Assembly: GCF_000987955.1 (NCBI RefSeq) | Contig: NZ_LAZU01000021.1 | Location: forward strand, 310,001-374,000 | Length of the DNA: 64,000 nucleotides | Origin: Paenibacillus sp. DMB20 | Lineage (GTDB): Bacteria > Bacillota > Bacilli > Paenibacillales > Paenibacillaceae | Direction of reading: 5' to 3' | In this document: in pieces, positions 62,631 to 64,000 of the stretch | Layout: every line of letters starts with the position of its first letter | Numbering within the stretch: position 1 is the stretch's first letter | Notes under the pieces: model-generated | The model's database searches: none | What the model was told of the DNA's origin: nothing | The model's input: the letters and a program-made list of their open reading frames with translations, nothing else | Program-made: the position numbers and the translations under genes

Positions 62631-63722
62631 ATGAAGGAGCTTGCTTCTCGGATAACGAAACAGATCAAGCCTTATTTTGACGGATTGCTGAGGCTCGATG
62701 AAACGACGAACAAAGTATACCTATGTGACGATGAGCTCGGCGATCGCGCAAGCTGCTGCACCACCGCGGCAATTGCCGCATTTTACGCTTTGGACCATCT
62801 CCTTCACGGCGGGGATGGAAACGAAATAGCCCGGCATCTGGCAGAGGACGTCAGAAACCGGCAACTGCCGAGCGGCGGCTATACGCAGCCCTATTACGTG
62901 AAGCAAGGCGAGGAGCCGCCCATTGATATTGCAGAAGTCGGTGCGGCAGCCGACACGTTATATCACGTTCACAAGGCAACAGGCAGCTCTCACGCAAAGG
63001 CGAGCCTGATTCATTCCGCCGAGTATCTGCTGACACAAGTATCCAGGCACAATCCGGGCGTGGTCATGAAGCGGCCGGGGGAAGATTTTGATGTGCTGAA
63101 CGGCGATATGTACGCTGCGCATACATTCGGCCGTGCTTACGAACTAAGCGGCGATCCTGTTTATTTGGAAAAGGTCAGGGACGTATTTGCTCATTTAACC
63201 GAAAGATTCGGCAAAAATACGCCCGGATGGTGGCCTTACATCGAACGTTTGGACGGCTCGGTTCAGATGGGAAACAGCGTGCTGTATCAAGCGACGATTG
63301 TCGGGCTGGCACGTACGGCGGTTCCCCTGCTTCCTGCTTCAATGCGCGATGAATGGACTGCCGTCTCGCGGGAAGCAGTGGAAACGATGGTGAACGCGAT
63401 GGCGTCTCCCCCTTCCGAAGAGACCGAGGCTCCATGGTGGACACGGGATTGGAGTTTGGGATGGGAGCTCTATATGGCGTTGTGGCGTGTCTCCGAGGTT
63501 CCCGAAATCCGCGAAAAAGGACGCCGGCGTTTCTTCGAAGCCGCGGAGGACTTGAAAGAGCGCGGCATGGAGATGTTTAAACCCAAAGTACGACATGAGG
63601 AGCCGGACCGGACGCCCGTGACGACCACATTCCGCAAAGCTGCGGGTTTTGCCGGAACGATTGCCTGCATGGTGCTTGAGGATTGGCCTTACGGGGAAAC
63701 CGCCGACGGTAAAGGTGCATAG
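62631..63722 (+). CDS. Uncharacterised helical (toroid-like) protein
   Basis: 363 residues, no signal peptide. A series of amphipathic helices with aromatic and His-rich turns (SCCTTAAIAAFYALDHLLHG, then LPSGGYTQPYYVKQGEEPPI, EVGAAADTLYHVHKATG, GDMYAAHTFGRAYELSGD, GWWPYIERLDGSVQMGN, PWWTRDWSLGWELYMALW). The pattern recalls alpha/alpha-toroid proteins such as family 88/105-like hydrolases or terpene-cyclase-like folds, but no catalytic motif is certain. GGGATG-type ribosome site. It may pair with the exported protein that starts at 63827. Confidence 0.6.
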   Translation: MKELASRITKQIKPYFDGLLRLDETTNKVYLCDDELGDRASCCTTAAIAAFYALDHLLHGGDGNEIARHLAEDVRNRQLPSGGYTQPYYVKQGEEPPIDIAEVGAAADTLYHVHKATGSSHAKASLIHSAEYLLTQVSRHNPGVVMKRPGEDFDVLNGDMYAAHTFGRAYELSGDPVYLEKVRDVFAHLTERFGKNTPGWWPYIERLDGSVQMGNSVLYQATIVGLARTAVPLLPASMRDEWTAVSREAVETMVNAMASPPSEETEAPWWTRDWSLGWELYMALWRVSEVPEIREKGRRRFFEAAEDLKERGMEMFKPKVRHEEPDRTPVTTTFRKAAGFAGTIACMVLEDWPYGETADGKGA

Positions 63723-63826
63723 GTTCGGGAAGCTGCAAGCCGAGAAAATTGTTTTGGAGAGGAGGGAGCGGTCTTTATTAACGGTCCGCTGACGGACCGA
63801 ATTTATGATTGAAGGGATGGAATATC

Positions 63827-64000
63827 ATGAAGAAAACGATGGCGATACTGTTTGCGGCTGCAATGATGATGGCCGGACCAGGTTCCTTGAACGCTGACAA
63901 CGGGGCAGACAAACCGGCGATCAACCTTGCTCTAGGAAAAAGTTACACGCTGGAGACGCCTTACACCGTTGATGCGCTGTTCGGAAAAACGGAAATGTCG
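63827..64000 (+). CDS. Exported protein, 3' end beyond the window
   Basis: The first 58 residues are visible: a signal peptide (MKKTMAILFAAAMMMAGPGS, cleavage near ADN) and then INLALGKSYTLETPY, a motif that often opens carbohydrate-binding or polysaccharide-lyase/hydrolase proteins in Paenibacillus. Ribosome site GGGATGG. A CGGTCCG/CGGACCG hairpin lies at 63782-63799. The rest is outside the window, so function cannot be called. Confidence 0.65.
   Translation, partial: MKKTMAILFAAAMMMAGPGSLNADNGADKPAINLALGKSYTLETPYTVDALFGKTEMS

Overview
The window looks like chromosomal DNA of a Paenibacillus or close relative (Bacillales, Gram-positive, spore-forming lineage). The signs are SLH-domain and stalk-domain exported proteins, lipoprotein sugar-binding proteins with MalF/MalG-type permeases but no local ATPase, T-box and PyrR RNA leaders, strong AGGAGG ribosome sites with frequent GTG/TTG starts, a BltD-like acetyltransferase and an ErmD-like methylase. 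No tRNA, rRNA or CRISPR array was seen.

Layout. 1-8.3 kb: a 5'-truncated SLH-anchored metallophosphoesterase, a large secreted repeat protein, an array of short palindromes, and the rRNA methyltransferase RlmD/RlmCD. 8.3-18.2 kb: an AT-rich accessory region. It holds a cupin protein, gene relics, a frameshifted IS30 element, a run of small genes that look like orphan immunity genes (one SUKH-like), a PyrR-attenuator-controlled MFS transporter, a broken inositol-monophosphatase gene, an IS3 relic and a dead RpiR regulator. 18.3-31.6 kb: a glycan-use locus made of a secreted GHL10/DUF187 hydrolase, an ABC sugar importer, a DUF4127 protein, an FAD oxidoreductase, NanE, a ROK kinase and an RpiR regulator. 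The NanE/ROK/RpiR set points to N-acetylmannosamine as a breakdown product, and no sialate lyase is present.

31.6-39.3 kb: a membrane-anchored beta-lactamase-like hydrolase, small relics, the SCIFF ribosomal peptide with its radical-SAM maturase, a MerR regulator translationally coupled to an unknown protein, BltD, a class A-like serine hydrolase and an SDR. 39.4-42.8 kb: two T-box leaders, one before a SAM methyltransferase and one before a methionyl-tRNA synthetase. 42.8-49.5 kb: GNAT, MBL hydrolase, class C-like hydrolase, a frameshifted PAF-acetylhydrolase-like gene with its MarR regulator, an M23 peptidase and a UcpA-like SDR. 49.5-54.5 kb: a second sugar ABC importer with its LacI regulator and two matching palindromic operators. 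54.5-64 kb: a divergent MFS pump/MerR (TipAS) pair sharing MerR-type promoters, RidA-like, AraC/GyrI-like, YdeI-like, thioredoxin-like, an erm gene with an RLR-type leader peptide and terminator, two GNATs, an unknown toroid-like protein and the start of an exported protein cut by the window end.

The most notable items are the ManNAc-directed locus with two enzymes of unknown role, the PyrR-controlled MFS transporter, the erm leader with its attenuator, the SCIFF pair, the T-box before a methyltransferase, and the orphan immunity island. All family assignments come from reading the sequence, with no database search.
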